Below are positions 42,628 through 52,563 of a DNA stretch of 64,000 bases, in pieces. A program made the position numbers and the translations under genes. The notes beneath the pieces were generated by a model, which saw only the letters and a list, made by a program, of their open reading frames with translations, did no database searches and was not told the origin of the DNA. This DNA is from Streptomyces sp. NBC_00247 (GTDB taxonomy: Bacteria > Actinomycetota > Actinomycetes > Streptomycetales > Streptomycetaceae): positions 3,547,001-3,611,000 of the forward strand of contig NZ_CP108093.1 in assembly GCF_036188265.1 (NCBI RefSeq), given 5' to 3'. How positions within the stretch are numbered: position 1 is the stretch's first letter; every line of letters begins with the position of its first letter.

Positions 42628-42924
42628 TCAGCCGAGTTCGAGCACGCGGGCGTGGAGCACCTGGCGCTGCTGGAGCGCGGCGCGGACGGCGCGGTGCAGC
42701 CCGTCCTCCAGGTAGAGATCGCCCTGCCACTTCACGACGTGCGCGAAGAGGTCGCCGTAGAAGGTGGAGTCCTCGGCGAGGAGCGTTTCGAGGTCCAGTT
42801 CGCCCTTGGTGGTCACGAGCTGGTCGAGGCGAACCGGACGCGGCGCGACGTCGGCCCACTGGCGGGTGCTTTCCCGGCCGTGGTCGGGGTATGGCCGCCC
42901 ATTTCCGATGCGCTTGAAGATCAC
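42628..42924 (-). CDS. Conserved-type hypothetical protein
   Basis: 98 aa. Starts MIFKRIGNGRPYPDHGRE; the middle reads VRLDQLVTTKGELDLETLLA and the end YLEDGLHRAVRAALQQRQVL. Proteins of this kind in Streptomyces are sometimes labelled VapB-like antitoxins, but no partner toxin gene is adjacent and no DNA-binding motif is clear. It is likely a core gene, given its position next to the LytR_C gene. Confidence 0.65.
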   Translation of the reverse strand: MIFKRIGNGRPYPDHGRESTRQWADVAPRPVRLDQLVTTKGELDLETLLAEDSTFYGDLFAHVVKWQGDLYLEDGLHRAVRAALQQRQVLHARVLELG

Positions 42925-43234
42925 ACGGAAAGCCTACCGGGGAACAACCACCGTGCGCAGCCGGGGAAGGGGGGCATGATGCCGGTCGAAAGAGAGCGAA
43001 CCCCCTGAAAACGGAAGGGTGATCCGTCGCGGAAGCATGTGTGGGAGGGCGTACATCACGCCGACACCCCGGAAACGGGGGAGAGTTCGACCGGACTCGT
43101 CGACCGGTGGAGGGCCGGTGGGTGGTGTCGGGGTGAACGGGAGCGGTCCCGGGCCCCGGGAGCGGACAAGGGCGCGGAAACACGGTGCGCGCCCCCCGTC
43201 GTGGGGTACCCACCGGAGTCCGCGCGGGCGTTCC
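42925..43234. other. 310-base intergenic region, nothing identified
   Basis: Lies between the starts of the 98-aa gene and the end of the aminopeptidase gene, both leftward. It should contain the promoter of the 98-aa gene. No convincing frame or hairpin is seen. Confidence 0.45.
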
Positions 43235-44779
43235 TCACGCTGCGTCACGACCGTGTCCGGTGCGCAGCCGTCCGCTTCCGTGCCGGTCCGTGCCGGCCGT
43301 CGCGGGGGCCGCGCCGGTGAGCGGGCGCAGATCCTGGGACCAGGTGCCGACCGCGTTCGCGATCACGTCGATGTTGGTCTCGAACGCGGCCCGGTCGATG
43401 TTGTCGAGGGTGTCGCAGGCCGCGTGGTAGCAGGGGTCGTACGCGACGCCCTCCTTGCCGCCGAACGTCCCTGCCTGGGTGGCGGACTTGATCCCCTCGG
43501 CCCCGGTGTCCGTACCACCCGCCGGGATGCCGGCCTCGATGAACGGACCGTAGTCGGACCGGCCGGTGAAGTCGGAACTCTCGTACGGGGTCTTCCGGCG
43601 GTCCAGGAACTCGGTGATCCCGCGCTCCAGTTGGGCGGAGCCGGCCGGTCCTGGGCCCGAGCCGGACGCCTCGGAATCGTCGCCGTCGAAGACGAACTGC
43701 ACGCCGTTGGGGGAGGCGATCATGTCGAAGTTGAGGTAGAGGGCGATCTGTTGGCGCTGGGCGGCGGTCAGTGTGGCGACGTACGCGTCCGAGCCGACGA
43801 GCCCGTTCTCCTCGGCCGACCACCAGGCGAACCGGACGGCGTTCGCCGGGGTGCGGTGCGTCGCCGCGAGCCGCAGGGCGACTTCGAGGAGCCCGGCGGA
43901 GCCGGAGCCGTTGTCGTTGATGCCCGGCCCCTCGGAGACCGAGTCCAGGTGCGCGCCGAGCATCACGGTGTGCGCGGGGTCGCCGCCCGGGGCCTGGGCG
44001 ACGACGTTGCGGGTGGTGCGCTTCTCCTGGCGCTCGCGGAGTTCGAGGGTGACGGTGACGCTGCCCTCGTCGAGCGCGGCGGCGAGCGCGTCGCCCTCGG
44101 TGCGGGAGACGCCACCGGTGGGGATGCGGACGGCCGCGGGGTCGCCGAGGGTGCCGGTGAGCTTGCCGTCCAGGTTGTTGGAGATCAGCGCTGCGGCCGC
44201 ACCCGCCCCGGCCGCGGCCGTCTGCTTCTGGAGGAAGGAGCAGCCGCCCCGGGCGATCAGCGCGATCCGCCCGGTGACCCCGGTCTCCGCGTAGTCGGCG
44301 GCCTCGCAGCCGGTCGTGCCGTCCACCGGCACCCGGACCAGGTCGGCCGTCAGCCCGCCCTCCTCGGTCGACGCGGTGTACGTCATCGCCTCGACCTCGG
44401 CGTCCCGGGGCTCCGGGGTGACCACCGCCAGTTTCTCGGCGAGCGTCTCGGCGTACGTGAAGGGGAAGGACTCGTACCGGGCCTCGTAGCCGGCCCGGCG
44501 CAGCCGTTGGAGGACGTACGCGGCCGAGGCGTCGTGGCCCGCCGATCCGGCCGCCCGGTTTCCGCCCGCCGCGTCGGCCGCCTCCTGGAAACGACGCAGG
44601 TGCCGGTAGGCGCCGGTGGCGGAGGAGGCCTCGACGAGTTCCCGGGAGAGCTCGGCGGCCTCCCGGGCCGGGTCGGGGCCGGCGGAGGGCGGCGGGGCCG
44701 CCGCGCCCAGCAGCAGCGGGGGGAGCAGCGCGGCCGCGGCGACGAGCGGCAGCGCGCGGCGGCGGGCGGCGGCCCTCAC
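43235..44779 (-). CDS. Secreted M28 family aminopeptidase with PA domain
   Basis: 514 aa from a GTG overlapping the stop of the upstream gene (GTGA). Signal peptide: VRAAARRR, then ALPLVAAAALLPPLLLGAAA. A PA insert (about 130-240, TGRIALIARGGCSFLQKQ) precedes the metallopeptidase. Zinc ligands are visible in GAHLDSVSEGPGINDNGSG, WWSAEENGLVGS, YLNFDMI and PCYHAACDT, with the catalytic Glu in AEE. Similar to Streptomyces aminopeptidase S (leucine-type). It should release N-terminal hydrophobic amino acids outside the cell. Confidence 0.92.
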   Translation of the reverse strand: MRAAARRRALPLVAAAALLPPLLLGAAAPPPSAGPDPAREAAELSRELVEASSATGAYRHLRRFQEAADAAGGNRAAGSAGHDASAAYVLQRLRRAGYEARYESFPFTYAETLAEKLAVVTPEPRDAEVEAMTYTASTEEGGLTADLVRVPVDGTTGCEAADYAETGVTGRIALIARGGCSFLQKQTAAAGAGAAAALISNNLDGKLTGTLGDPAAVRIPTGGVSRTEGDALAAALDEGSVTVTLELRERQEKRTTRNVVAQAPGGDPAHTVMLGAHLDSVSEGPGINDNGSGSAGLLEVALRLAATHRTPANAVRFAWWSAEENGLVGSDAYVATLTAAQRQQIALYLNFDMIASPNGVQFVFDGDDSEASGSGPGPAGSAQLERGITEFLDRRKTPYESSDFTGRSDYGPFIEAGIPAGGTDTGAEGIKSATQAGTFGGKEGVAYDPCYHAACDTLDNIDRAAFETNIDVIANAVGTWSQDLRPLTGAAPATAGTDRHGSGRLRTGHGRDAA

Positions 44780-45498
44780 CTCGCGGTCCGGGAGGTGGTG
44801 CTCCGTGCTGCCTTCTTGGAGGGTGCGGGCTTCCTCGCCGGTGCCGCCTTCTTCGCGGACGCTTCCTTCTTCGCCGCCGCGGCCGTCTTCGCTTCCGCCT
44901 TCGCCTGCTGCTTGAACGCGCGGACCTCGGCGAGCGACTCGGGGCCGGTGATGTCGGCGACCGAGCGGTGCCCGCCCTCTTCCCCGTACGCCCCCGCCGC
45001 CTCCCGCCACCCGGGCGGCCGGACGCCGAACCGTTTGCCCAGCAGGGCCAGGAAGATCTGCGCCTTCTGGGTGCCGAAGCCGGGAAGCGCGTTCAGCCGG
45101 GCCAGCAGCTCCGTACCGGAGGAGGCGCCGGCCCACACCGCGCCCGCGTCACCGTCGTACTCCGCCACCAGGAACCGGCACAGCTGCTGCACCCGCGTCG
45201 CCATGGAGCCGGGGTAGCGGTGCAGGGCCGGTTTGCCGGTGAAGAGCGCGGTGAACGCCTCGGGGGAGTGGGCGGCGATCTCCCGGGCGTCCAGGTCCTC
45301 CGCTCCCATCCGCAGGGCCAGCGAGTGCGGACCGGTGAAGGCCCACTCCATGGGGACCTGCTGGTCGAGCAGCATGCCGACCAGGGCGGCCAGCGGGCTG
45401 CGGGCCAGCAGCTCGTCCGCTTCCGGCCGCTGCGCGATCCGGAGGCCGGGGACGCCGTTCTCGCCGGACTCCCCGGCGTTCTTCCTGCTCGTGGTCAT
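44776..45498 (-). CDS. HhH-GPD-type base-excision repair protein
   Basis: 240 aa from MTTSRKNAG (a Met 10 codons earlier is possible). Residues 30-180 show the helical glycosylase core: SPLAALVGMLLDQQVPMEWA, MATRVQQLCRFL and the helix-hairpin-helix LNALPGFGTQKAQIFLALLG. The last 50 residues are a Lys/Ala-rich tail (KKAAPARKPAPSKKAA), common in actinobacterial DNA-binding proteins. It probably excises damaged bases; specificity unknown. The aminopeptidase gene overlaps its stop. Confidence 0.82.
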   Translation of the reverse strand: MTTSRKNAGESGENGVPGLRIAQRPEADELLARSPLAALVGMLLDQQVPMEWAFTGPHSLALRMGAEDLDAREIAAHSPEAFTALFTGKPALHRYPGSMATRVQQLCRFLVAEYDGDAGAVWAGASSGTELLARLNALPGFGTQKAQIFLALLGKRFGVRPPGWREAAGAYGEEGGHRSVADITGPESLAEVRAFKQQAKAEAKTAAAAKKEASAKKAAPARKPAPSKKAARSTTSRTAR

Positions 45499-45567
45499 AC
45501 TGCCGATGGTGGCGGCGGACACGGGCATCGGCGACTCCTGAGCCGGCCCTCGGCGCGGGCCGTCGGG

Positions 45568-45999
45568 TCACGCGGGTGCCAGGTCCTCCTCCGGCGCCTG
45601 ACCGATCGGGCGGATCGCCACCGGCCGGTACGGGGCGCCCTCGGGCTGCGGACAGGCGACGACCCGGGCGGCGATCTCGGTGGCCCGCTCCAGGCCCGCG
45701 CAGTCCAGCACCCAGTACCCGGCGAGCAGCACCTGCGTCCGGTCGTACGGGGCGTCGGCGACGACCGGGGGTCCGCCGTTCGCGCTCGCCGTGACGAAGC
45801 GGGTCTCGTCGGGGGCGGTGAGGCCGTCGCAGTAGAGCATCTCGCCCGAGGCCTCCAGGTCCTTGTTGAGGGCTTCCATGTGCGCGAACATCGCCTTCTG
45901 GTCCTGTTCGCTCCACGCCGGGCCGCCCTCGGCGGACCCCCTGCCGGACATCGCGTCGTAGTCGGCCTGCGAACCCTGCACCATCACCAGGAACCTCAT
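45568..45999 (-). CDS. YCII-related (DGPF domain) protein
   Basis: 143 aa. Starts MRFLVMVQGSQADYDAMSG, the common N-terminus of the family. Further on are GEMLYCDGLTAPDETRFV, QVLLAGYWVLDCAGLERATE and VRPI-type end PVAIRPIGQAPEED. Small alpha+beta dimeric fold. In Streptomyces such genes often sit with ECF sigma factors, but none is adjacent here. Function unknown. Confidence 0.83.
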   Translation of the reverse strand: MRFLVMVQGSQADYDAMSGRGSAEGGPAWSEQDQKAMFAHMEALNKDLEASGEMLYCDGLTAPDETRFVTASANGGPPVVADAPYDRTQVLLAGYWVLDCAGLERATEIAARVVACPQPEGAPYRPVAIRPIGQAPEEDLAPA

Positions 46000-46203
46000 A
46001 CGCCTGCACCTCCGTCGTGCCGCTCCGGGCGGCCCGCTCCGGGAGTCCGGGGCCGCTTCCTTCCTCCATCGGACACCGGACGGCGCGCCCGCGCGAGCGG
46101 TCCCGGCGGGCCCGGCCGGTCGTCGCCCGGGGGCCGGACAGTAGAGTGCGGCAGCGTCTGCCCCGTCCCGAGAACCCGACGCCCCGAACACCGAGGTCCG
46201 GCC

Positions 46204-47487
46204 GTGCCCACCGCTCCGCCCGCATCACCCGCTCTCCCGCCGGCCGGGCCCCCGCCGCCCCCGGTGACCGTCGTGGGCATCGGAGCGGACGGCTGGGCGG
46301 GCCTGGCGGAACCGGCCCGTACCGCCCTGCTGGAGGCCGAGGTGCTGATCGGCGGCGGACGCCAGCTCGGACTGCTGCCCGCCGTCTGCGCGGGCCCGCG
46401 GGTGGCGTGGCCCTCGCCGCTGCGCCCCGCCGTCGCGGGTCTGCTCGCCGCCCACCGGGGCAGCCGGATCGCCGTGCTGGCCAGCGGCGACCCGATGTTC
46501 TACGGGATCGGCCGCGCGCTCACCGAGGAGCTGGGCGCCGGTGCGGTGCACGTGCTGCCGCACCCGTCCTCGGTGGCGTACGCCTGCGCCCGTCTCGGGT
46601 GGCCCGCCGAGGACACCGAGACCGTCACCCTGGTGGGCCGCCCCGCCGCCCGGCTGCTCGCCGCCCTGCACGACGGCCGCCGGCTGCTGGTGCTGAGCGC
46701 CGACGCCACCACCCCCGCGACGGTCGCCGCGCTGCTCACCGCGCACGGCTTCGGCCCGAGCCGGCTCACCGTTCTCGAACAGCTCGGCTCCCCGGCCGAG
46801 GCCCGCCACGACGGCACCGCCGAGGGCTGGGACCGCCCGGCGGGCGACCCGCTGAACCTCGTCGCCGTCCAGTGCCGCGCCACCCCCGAGGCGCTCCGCC
46901 TCGGCCTCGTACCCGGGCTGCCCGACACCGCGTACGAGCACGACGGGCAGCTCACCAAGCGCCATGTCCGCGCCGCCACCCTCGCCGCGCTGGCGCCCGC
47001 GCCCGGCGAGCTGCTCTGGGACATCGGCGGCGGCTCCGGCTCGATCGCCGTCGAGTGGATGCGCGCCCACCCGTCCTGCCGCGCGGTCACCGTCGAACGC
47101 GACGAGGCGCGCGCCGCCCGGATCGGCCGCAACGCAGACCGGCTCGGGGTGCCCGGACTGCGCGTGGTCCCCGGCCGTGCCCCGCGGGCGCTCGCCGGGC
47201 TGCCGGTGCCGGACGCCGTCTTCGTCGGCGGCGGGCTGACCGCCCCCGGGCTGCTCGACGCCTGCTGGGACGCGCTGCCCGCCGGGGGACGGCTGGTCGC
47301 CAACACCGTCACGCTGGAGTCCGAGGCGCTGCTCGCCGACCGCTACCGGCGCCACGGCGGTGAACTCGTCCGCCTCGCTGTGTCCCACGCCGTCCCGGTG
47401 GGCGGGTTCACCGGCTGGCGCCAGGCGATGCCCGTCACCCAGTGGTCCGTCCGCAAGCCCCACGACTCCCCGGGAGAGACCTCATGA
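46204..47487 (+). CDS. cbiET/cobL: Precorrin-6Y C5,15-methyltransferase (decarboxylating), CbiE-CbiT fusion
   Basis: 427 aa from a GTG. Residues 20-225: CbiE-type tetrapyrrole methylase with VTVVGIGADGWAGL and ASGDPMFYGIGR. Residues 240-427: CbiT-type methyltransferase with ELLWDIGGGSGSIAVEW, the SAM-binding glycine loop. Together they methylate C5 and C15 and remove the C12 acetate carboxyl in corrin ring synthesis. ATGA overlap couples it to cobM. First gene of the cobalamin locus. Confidence 0.93.
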   Translation: MPTAPPASPALPPAGPPPPPVTVVGIGADGWAGLAEPARTALLEAEVLIGGGRQLGLLPAVCAGPRVAWPSPLRPAVAGLLAAHRGSRIAVLASGDPMFYGIGRALTEELGAGAVHVLPHPSSVAYACARLGWPAEDTETVTLVGRPAARLLAALHDGRRLLVLSADATTPATVAALLTAHGFGPSRLTVLEQLGSPAEARHDGTAEGWDRPAGDPLNLVAVQCRATPEALRLGLVPGLPDTAYEHDGQLTKRHVRAATLAALAPAPGELLWDIGGGSGSIAVEWMRAHPSCRAVTVERDEARAARIGRNADRLGVPGLRVVPGRAPRALAGLPVPDAVFVGGGLTAPGLLDACWDALPAGGRLVANTVTLESEALLADRYRRHGGELVRLAVSHAVPVGGFTGWRQAMPVTQWSVRKPHDSPGETS

Positions 47488-48233
47488 CCGTGTACTTCAT
47501 CGGCGCGGGACCCGGCGCGGCCGACCTGATCACGGTCCGCGGCGCCCGCCTCCTCGCCGCCAGCCCGGTCTGCCTCTACGCGGGCAGCCTGGTGCCCCGC
47601 GAACTGCTCGCCGACTGCCCGCCGGACGCCCGGCTGGTCGACACCCAGGGCCTGGACATCGACCAGATCACCGCCGAACTGGTCCGCGCCCACGCGGCGG
47701 GCCACGACGTCGCCCGTCTGCACTCCGGCGACCCGTCCGTCTTCAGCGCGGTCAACGAGCAGATGAAGCGGCTCGACGACGCCGGGGTTCGTTACGAAGT
47801 GGTGCCCGGGGTGCCCGCGTTCGCCGCCGCAGCCGCGGCGCTCAAGCGGGAGCTGACCGTACCGACGGTCGGTCAGACGGTCATCCTGACCCGGATCGCC
47901 CAGCGGGCCACCGCCATGCCCCCGGGCGAGGACCTCGCCACCCTCGGCCGCAGCGGCGCCCTGCTGGTGCTCCACCTGGCCGCGCGGTACGCGGACCGGG
48001 TGGTGGAGGAACTGCTGCCGCACTACGGGGCCGACTGCCCGGCCGCCGTGGTGGCCATGGCCTCCCGCCCCGACGAGATCGTGCTGCGGGGCACCCTGGA
48101 GACCATCGCGGGCCAGGTGGAGGACGCCGGGGTGATCCGTACGGCGGTCATCCTGGTCGGGCGCACCCTGGGCGCGGAGCAGTTCCGCGACAGCCACCTC
48201 TACTCCCCGGAGCGCGACCGCCACACCTGCTGA
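47484..48233 (+). CDS. cobM: Precorrin-4 C11-methyltransferase
   Basis: 249 aa. Begins MTVYFIGAGPGAADLITVRG, the SAM tetrapyrrole methylase start; the second motif is LHSGDPSVFSAVNEQ, and VVPGVPAFAAAAAALKREL follows. It methylates C11 of precorrin-4. Its ATG overlaps the stop of the CbiE-CbiT fusion. Ends 18 bases from the convergent cbiD stop. Confidence 0.94.
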   Translation: MTVYFIGAGPGAADLITVRGARLLAASPVCLYAGSLVPRELLADCPPDARLVDTQGLDIDQITAELVRAHAAGHDVARLHSGDPSVFSAVNEQMKRLDDAGVRYEVVPGVPAFAAAAAALKRELTVPTVGQTVILTRIAQRATAMPPGEDLATLGRSGALLVLHLAARYADRVVEELLPHYGADCPAAVVAMASRPDEIVLRGTLETIAGQVEDAGVIRTAVILVGRTLGAEQFRDSHLYSPERDRHTC

Positions 48234-48251
48234 GCGAGGACGTTCGCGTGC

Positions 48252-49370
48252 TCAGCGGACCGCGCTGCGCCCGACCACCGTCCCGGCCCGGTCGACACAG
48301 ATCACGTCCACCGCGACCGGCGCCCCGCGCAGCACCTCCAGCGCCTGGTCCCGGGCGGCGACCGCCACCAGGTCGCCGAGCGGGACCCCGGCCGCCGCGC
48401 ACGCCTGGAGTGCGGCGAGCCCGGTGTTGGCGGTCGCCACCGCTTCGGCCAGCGCCTCGTCCGCCCCGCCCCGCCGGGCCAGCTCGGCGAGGAACCCCTT
48501 GTCCACCTGGGAGCGCGCCGAGTGCAGGTCCATGTGGCCGGCGGCGAGCTTGGACAGCTTGGCGAAGCCGCCGCAGACGGTGAGCCGGGGGACCGGATGG
48601 CGGCGTACGTACTTGAGCACGGCCCCCGCGAAGTCGCCCATGTCCAGCAGGGCGATCTCCGGCAGGCCGTACTCCGCGACGACCGTCTTCTCCGAGGTCG
48701 AGCCGGTGCACCCGGCCACATGGGTCTGCCCGGCGGCCAGCGCCACGTCCACCCCGCGCCGGATCGAGTCGATCCAGGCGGAGCAGGAGTACGGCACGAC
48801 GACCCCGGTGGTGCCGAGGACGGAGAGCCCGCCGAGGATGCCGAGGCGACCGTTCCACGTGAAACGTGCGATCTCCTCGCCGTCGTCCACGGAGACGGTG
48901 ATCTCCACGTCTCCCGTGCCGCCGTGCTCCCCCGCGACCCGGGCCACGTGCTCGCGCATCAGCTGCCGGGGCACCGGGTTGATGGCCGGTTCACCGACGT
49001 CCAGCGGCAGGCCGGGGAGGGTCACCGTGCCGACACCCGGGCCCGCCCGGAACACCACGCCCGAGCCCGGCGGCAGCGCCCGCACGGTCGCCCTGACCAG
49101 CGCCCCGTGGGTCACGTCCGGATCGTCGCCCGCGTCCTTGACCACCCCGGCGGTCGCGGCGCCGTCCGCCAGCGACTCCACGGCGAGTGCGAACGCGGGG
49201 GTCCGGCCCTTCGGCAGGGTGATCGTCACCGGGTCGGGGAACTCCCCCGTCAGCAGCGCGGTGTACGCGGCGGTGGTCGCCGCCGTCGCACAGGCACCGG
49301 TGGTCCAACCGGGGCGCAGGCCGGTGTGTTTGAGTTGGGCCTCGCGCCCGCCCTTCGCCTCACCGCTCAT
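48252..49370 (-). CDS. cbiD: Cobalt-precorrin-5B C1-methyltransferase
   Basis: 372 aa from MSGEAKGG. Family marks: LRPGWTTGACATAATTAAYT near the start, GIGTVT-type PGVGTVTLPGLPLDVGEPAIN, STSEKTVVAEYGLPEIAL and KYVRRHPVPRLTVCGGFAKL. CbiD belongs to the anaerobic route, yet the locus also has CobG and CobN of the aerobic route; this mix is known in actinobacteria, which lack CobF. Start is only 14 bases from the divergent cobK start. Confidence 0.93.
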   Translation of the reverse strand: MSGEAKGGREAQLKHTGLRPGWTTGACATAATTAAYTALLTGEFPDPVTITLPKGRTPAFALAVESLADGAATAGVVKDAGDDPDVTHGALVRATVRALPPGSGVVFRAGPGVGTVTLPGLPLDVGEPAINPVPRQLMREHVARVAGEHGGTGDVEITVSVDDGEEIARFTWNGRLGILGGLSVLGTTGVVVPYSCSAWIDSIRRGVDVALAAGQTHVAGCTGSTSEKTVVAEYGLPEIALLDMGDFAGAVLKYVRRHPVPRLTVCGGFAKLSKLAAGHMDLHSARSQVDKGFLAELARRGGADEALAEAVATANTGLAALQACAAAGVPLGDLVAVAARDQALEVLRGAPVAVDVICVDRAGTVVGRSAVR

Positions 49371-49384
49371 GGAAGGTCCCCTCG

Positions 49385-50194
49385 ATGGTGCCGATACCAC
49401 TGCCCGACATGCCGGACGAGCCCGTCTCCCCGGCGCACGTCCTCGTACTCGGCGGGACGACCGAAGCCCGCCGGCTGGCGGAGGCGCTGGCCGTCGAAGT
49501 CCCGTCCGGGGGCCGGAGACCGCCGCTGGTGACGAGTTCGCTCGCCGGACGGGTCGCCCGGCCGGTGCTGCCGCCGGGCGAAGTCCGCGTCGGCGGCTTC
49601 GGCGGCACGGAGGGGCTCGCCGCCTGGCTGCGGGAGCACCGGGTGGACGCTCTCATCGACGCCACCCATCCTTTCGCCGGAACGATCAGTTTCCACGCGG
49701 CCCGCGCCGCCGCCTCGGCCCATGTTCCCCTGCTGGCGCTCCGCCGACCCGGCTGGGTGGCCGGCCGGGGCGACGACTGGCACCCGGCCGGCTCTCTGGA
49801 GGAGGCCGCGGCCCTGCTGCCGTCGCTGGGCGAGCGGGTCTTCCTCACCACCGGGCGGACGGGGCTGTCGGCCTTCGCGGGCCTGGACGAGCTCTGGTTC
49901 CTGATGCGGTCGGTGGACGCGCCGCAACAGCCGTACCCGGCGCGGATGGAGGTGCTGCTCGACCGGGGGCCGTTCACCTTCGAGGGCGAACGGGAGCTGC
50001 TGCGGCTCCACCGCGTCGACGTGCTGGTCACCAAGGACAGCGGCGGGGCGGCCACCGCGCCGAAGCTGGCCGCCGCCCGGGAGGCCGGGATTCCGGTGGT
50101 GGTCGTGGAGAGGCCGCCGGTCCCCGAGGGGGTGCAGGTGGTCTCGACCCCGGCCGAGGCCCTGGCCTGGCTCGACGCCCGCCTGGGCGGGTGA
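49385..50194 (+). CDS. cobK: Precorrin-6A reductase
   Basis: 269 aa. Rossmann-type start HVLVLGGTTEARRLAEALAV; core blocks are RVDALIDATHPFAGTISFHA, LLALRRPGW, VFLTTGRTGL and VLVTKDSGGAATAPKLAAAR. Reduces precorrin-6A with NADPH. Start at 49385 has GGAAGG 8 bases upstream; an internal ATG at 49409 is also possible. The short divergent gap to cbiD means the two promoters must overlap the opposite gene. Confidence 0.93.
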   Translation: MVPIPLPDMPDEPVSPAHVLVLGGTTEARRLAEALAVEVPSGGRRPPLVTSSLAGRVARPVLPPGEVRVGGFGGTEGLAAWLREHRVDALIDATHPFAGTISFHAARAAASAHVPLLALRRPGWVAGRGDDWHPAGSLEEAAALLPSLGERVFLTTGRTGLSAFAGLDELWFLMRSVDAPQQPYPARMEVLLDRGPFTFEGERELLRLHRVDVLVTKDSGGAATAPKLAAAREAGIPVVVVERPPVPEGVQVVSTPAEALAWLDARLGG

Positions 50195-50278
50195 TCCGGC
50201 GCCCTCGCCCAGTCCGCCCGTCCCGCCCACGCAGTCCAGGCCGTTCGCCCCAGGCCGCTCGCCCGGCCGCCGCCCCGC

Positions 50279-51841
50279 TCACGCCTCCGGGTAGCGGCGC
50301 GGGGTCCAGACGAGGTGGCCGCCGTCGGGCCGGTCCACCCGGCGGGTCTGCGAGGAGCCGATGATCAGCAGAGTGCGCATGTCGACCTCGGCCGGGTCGA
50401 GATCGCCGAGGCGCACCGTGCGCACGCGTTCGGTGGGCCCGCCGACGTCCCGGGCGAGCACCACCGGGGTGTCCGGGGAGCGGTGTTCGAGGAGCAGGTC
50501 GCGGGCCTTGCCGACCTGCCAGGTACGGCTCTTCGAACCCGGGTTGTAGAGCGCGATCACCAGGTCGGCGGTGGCCGCGGCGCGCAGCCGTGCGGCGATG
50601 ACCTCCCAGGGCTTGAGCCGGTCGGAGAGGGAGATCGTCGCGTAGTCGTGGCCGAGCGGGGCGCCCGCGCGGGCGGCGGCGGCGTTCGCCGCGGTGACCC
50701 CGGGCAGGACGCGTACCGGGAGGTCCGCGTACTCCGGCTGCGCGGCGGCCTCCAGGACGGCGGTGGCCATGGCGAATACGCCGGGGTCGCCGCCGGAGAC
50801 GACGGCCACCCGCTGTCCGCGCCGGGCCAGGTCGAGCGCGAACTCGGCGCGCTCCGCCTCCACCTTGTTGTCCGAGCCGTGGCGGGTCTGGCCGGGGCGG
50901 ACCGGTACCCGGTCCAGGTAGGTGGTGTAGCCGACCACCGCGTCGGCGGCGGCCAGCGCCCCGCGCGTCTCGGGCGTCAGCCAGAGCGGTCCGGCCGGTC
51001 CGGTGCCGACCACCACGACCTCGCCGGAGCCGGGCTCCGGCTCGGGGCGGGGGGCGTCGATCCGGCTGGGCAGCACGGCGACCGCGAAGTACGGCACCGA
51101 GCCGGCCTCCACGTCCGCGAGGTCGCCGGTGCGCTCCCCGGCCATGGTGGCGCGTTCGACGTACCGCGCCTCGGGCAGCCGCCCGGACGCCTCGAACGCG
51201 CGGCGCACCGCGGGGAAGGTCCGGCCGAGCTTCATCACCACGGCCGAGTCGGTCGACGCCAGACGGGCCGTCAGCTCCTCCTCCGGCAGGGTGCCGGGGA
51301 GGATCGTGAGGATCTCCTCGCCCTCGACGAGCGGGGTGCCGAGCCGGGCGGCGGCGGCGTTCACCGAGGTCACCCCGGGGACGACCTCGGCGGGGTAACG
51401 GTCCGCCAGCCGCTTGTGCATGTGCATGTACGAGCCGTAGAAGAGCGGGTCGCCCTCGGCGAGCACGGCGACGGTGCGGCCCGCGTCCAGGTGTGCGGCG
51501 AGCCGGGCCGCCGCCTCGGTGTAGAAGTCCTCCAGCGCGCCCCGGTAGCCGCCCGGGTGGTCGGTGGTCTCCGTGGTGACGGGGTAGACCAGCGGCTCTT
51601 CGAGGTGGTCGGGCCGGATGTGCGCGGCGGCGATGGAGCGGGCGATCGAGCGGCCGTGCCGGGCGCTGTGGAAGGCGATCACGTCGGCCTCGGCGATGGC
51701 CCGCACCGCGCGGAGCGTCATCAGCTCCGGGTCGCCGGGGCCGAGGCCGACCCCGTAGAGCCGGCCGGTCGTGGTGCCGCCGGCGTGCACGGGGGCGAGG
51801 GTGCGTTCGGCGTGCTCGTTCGCCGCCACGGTCCCGCTCAC
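50279..51841 (-). CDS. cobIJ: Precorrin-2 C20-methyltransferase / precorrin-3B C17-methyltransferase fusion
   Basis: 520 aa from a GTG overlapping the cobH stop (GTGA). N-terminal CobI domain (about 25-260): [38 protein letters not shown] and [18 protein letters not shown]-terminal CobJ domain (about 275-520): [60 protein letters not shown] and [13 protein letters not shown]. The fusion handles the C20 methylation and the ring-contracting C17 methylation. This fusion is normal in Streptomyces. Confidence 0.94.
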   Translation of the reverse strand: MSGTVAANEHAERTLAPVHAGGTTTGRLYGVGLGPGDPELMTLRAVRAIAEADVIAFHSARHGRSIARSIAAAHIRPDHLEEPLVYPVTTETTDHPGGYRGALEDFYTEAAARLAAHLDAGRTVAVLAEGDPLFYGSYMHMHKRLADRYPAEVVPGVTSVNAAAARLGTPLVEGEEILTILPGTLPEEELTARLASTDSAVVMKLGRTFPAVRRAFEASGRLPEARYVERATMAGERTGDLADVEAGSVPYFAVAVLPSRIDAPRPEPEPGSGEVVVVGTGPAGPLWLTPETRGALAAADAVVGYTTYLDRVPVRPGQTRHGSDNKVEAERAEFALDLARRGQRVAVVSGGDPGVFAMATAVLEAAAQPEYADLPVRVLPGVTAANAAAARAGAPLGHDYATISLSDRLKPWEVIAARLRAAATADLVIALYNPGSKSRTWQVGKARDLLLEHRSPDTPVVLARDVGGPTERVRTVRLGDLDPAEVDMRTLLIIGSSQTRRVDRPDGGHLVWTPRRYPEA

Positions 51842-52464
51842 TCCTGCTCGCTCGCGAGGGCGTTGACGGCCGCCGCCGCCAGGGCGCTGCCGCCGCGACG
51901 GCCGCGCACCACCAGGTGCTGGACCCCGGAGACGTGCGCCGCGAGGGCCTCCTTGGACTCGGCCGCGCCGATGAAGCCGACCGGGACGCCGATCACGGCG
52001 GCGGGCAGCGGGGCGCCCTCCTCGATCATTTCCAGCAGCCGGAAGAGCGCGGTGGGCGCGTTGCCGATCGCGACGACCGAGCCCGCGAGCCGGTCCCGCC
52101 ACAGCTCCAGGGCGGCGGCGCTCCGGGTGGTGCCCATCTCCCGGGCCAGCTCAGGCACCGAGGGGTCGGAGAGGGTGCAGACGACCTCGTTGTCCGCCGG
52201 CAGCCGCTTGCGGGTGACCCCGCTGGCGACCATCGCCACGTCGCAGAGGACCGGGGCGCCGGCCCGGAGCGCGGCGCGGGCGTCGGCCACGGCGGTCGGG
52301 GAGAAGGCGAGGTCGCGTACGAGGTCGACCATGCCGCACGCGTGGATCATCCGGACCGCGACCTGGCTGACGTCGGCGGGCAGACCGGCGAGATCCGCCT
52401 CCGCGCGGATGGTGGCGAAGGACTGGCGGTAGATCGCCGGTCCGTCCTTCTCGTACTGATGCAC
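51838..52464 (-). CDS. cobH: Precorrin-8X methylmutase
   Basis: 208 aa. Conserved blocks: [37 protein letters not shown] with the catalytic His, [34 protein letters not shown] and [18 protein letters not shown]. It moves the methyl from C11 to C12 to give hydrogenobyrinic acid. Lies between cobG and cobIJ, with overlap to cobIJ. Confidence 0.95.
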   Translation of the reverse strand: MHQYEKDGPAIYRQSFATIRAEADLAGLPADVSQVAVRMIHACGMVDLVRDLAFSPTAVADARAALRAGAPVLCDVAMVASGVTRKRLPADNEVVCTLSDPSVPELAREMGTTRSAAALELWRDRLAGSVVAIGNAPTALFRLLEMIEEGAPLPAAVIGVPVGFIGAAESKEALAAHVSGVQHLVVRGRRGGSALAAAAVNALASEQE

Positions 52465-52563
52465 AGTGCTGTCGCTTTCTTCGGTCGGGCACGGGCGTTC
52501 GTCGTGCCGGGGTGTGGTCGGTTCGGTGGGGCGGGTGGGACGCGTGTTCGGGGGTGCAGGCGG

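Noticed and set aside
42628..42924. VapB antitoxin of a toxin-antitoxin pair
   Set aside because: No toxin gene is adjacent and no antitoxin DNA-binding motif is evident.
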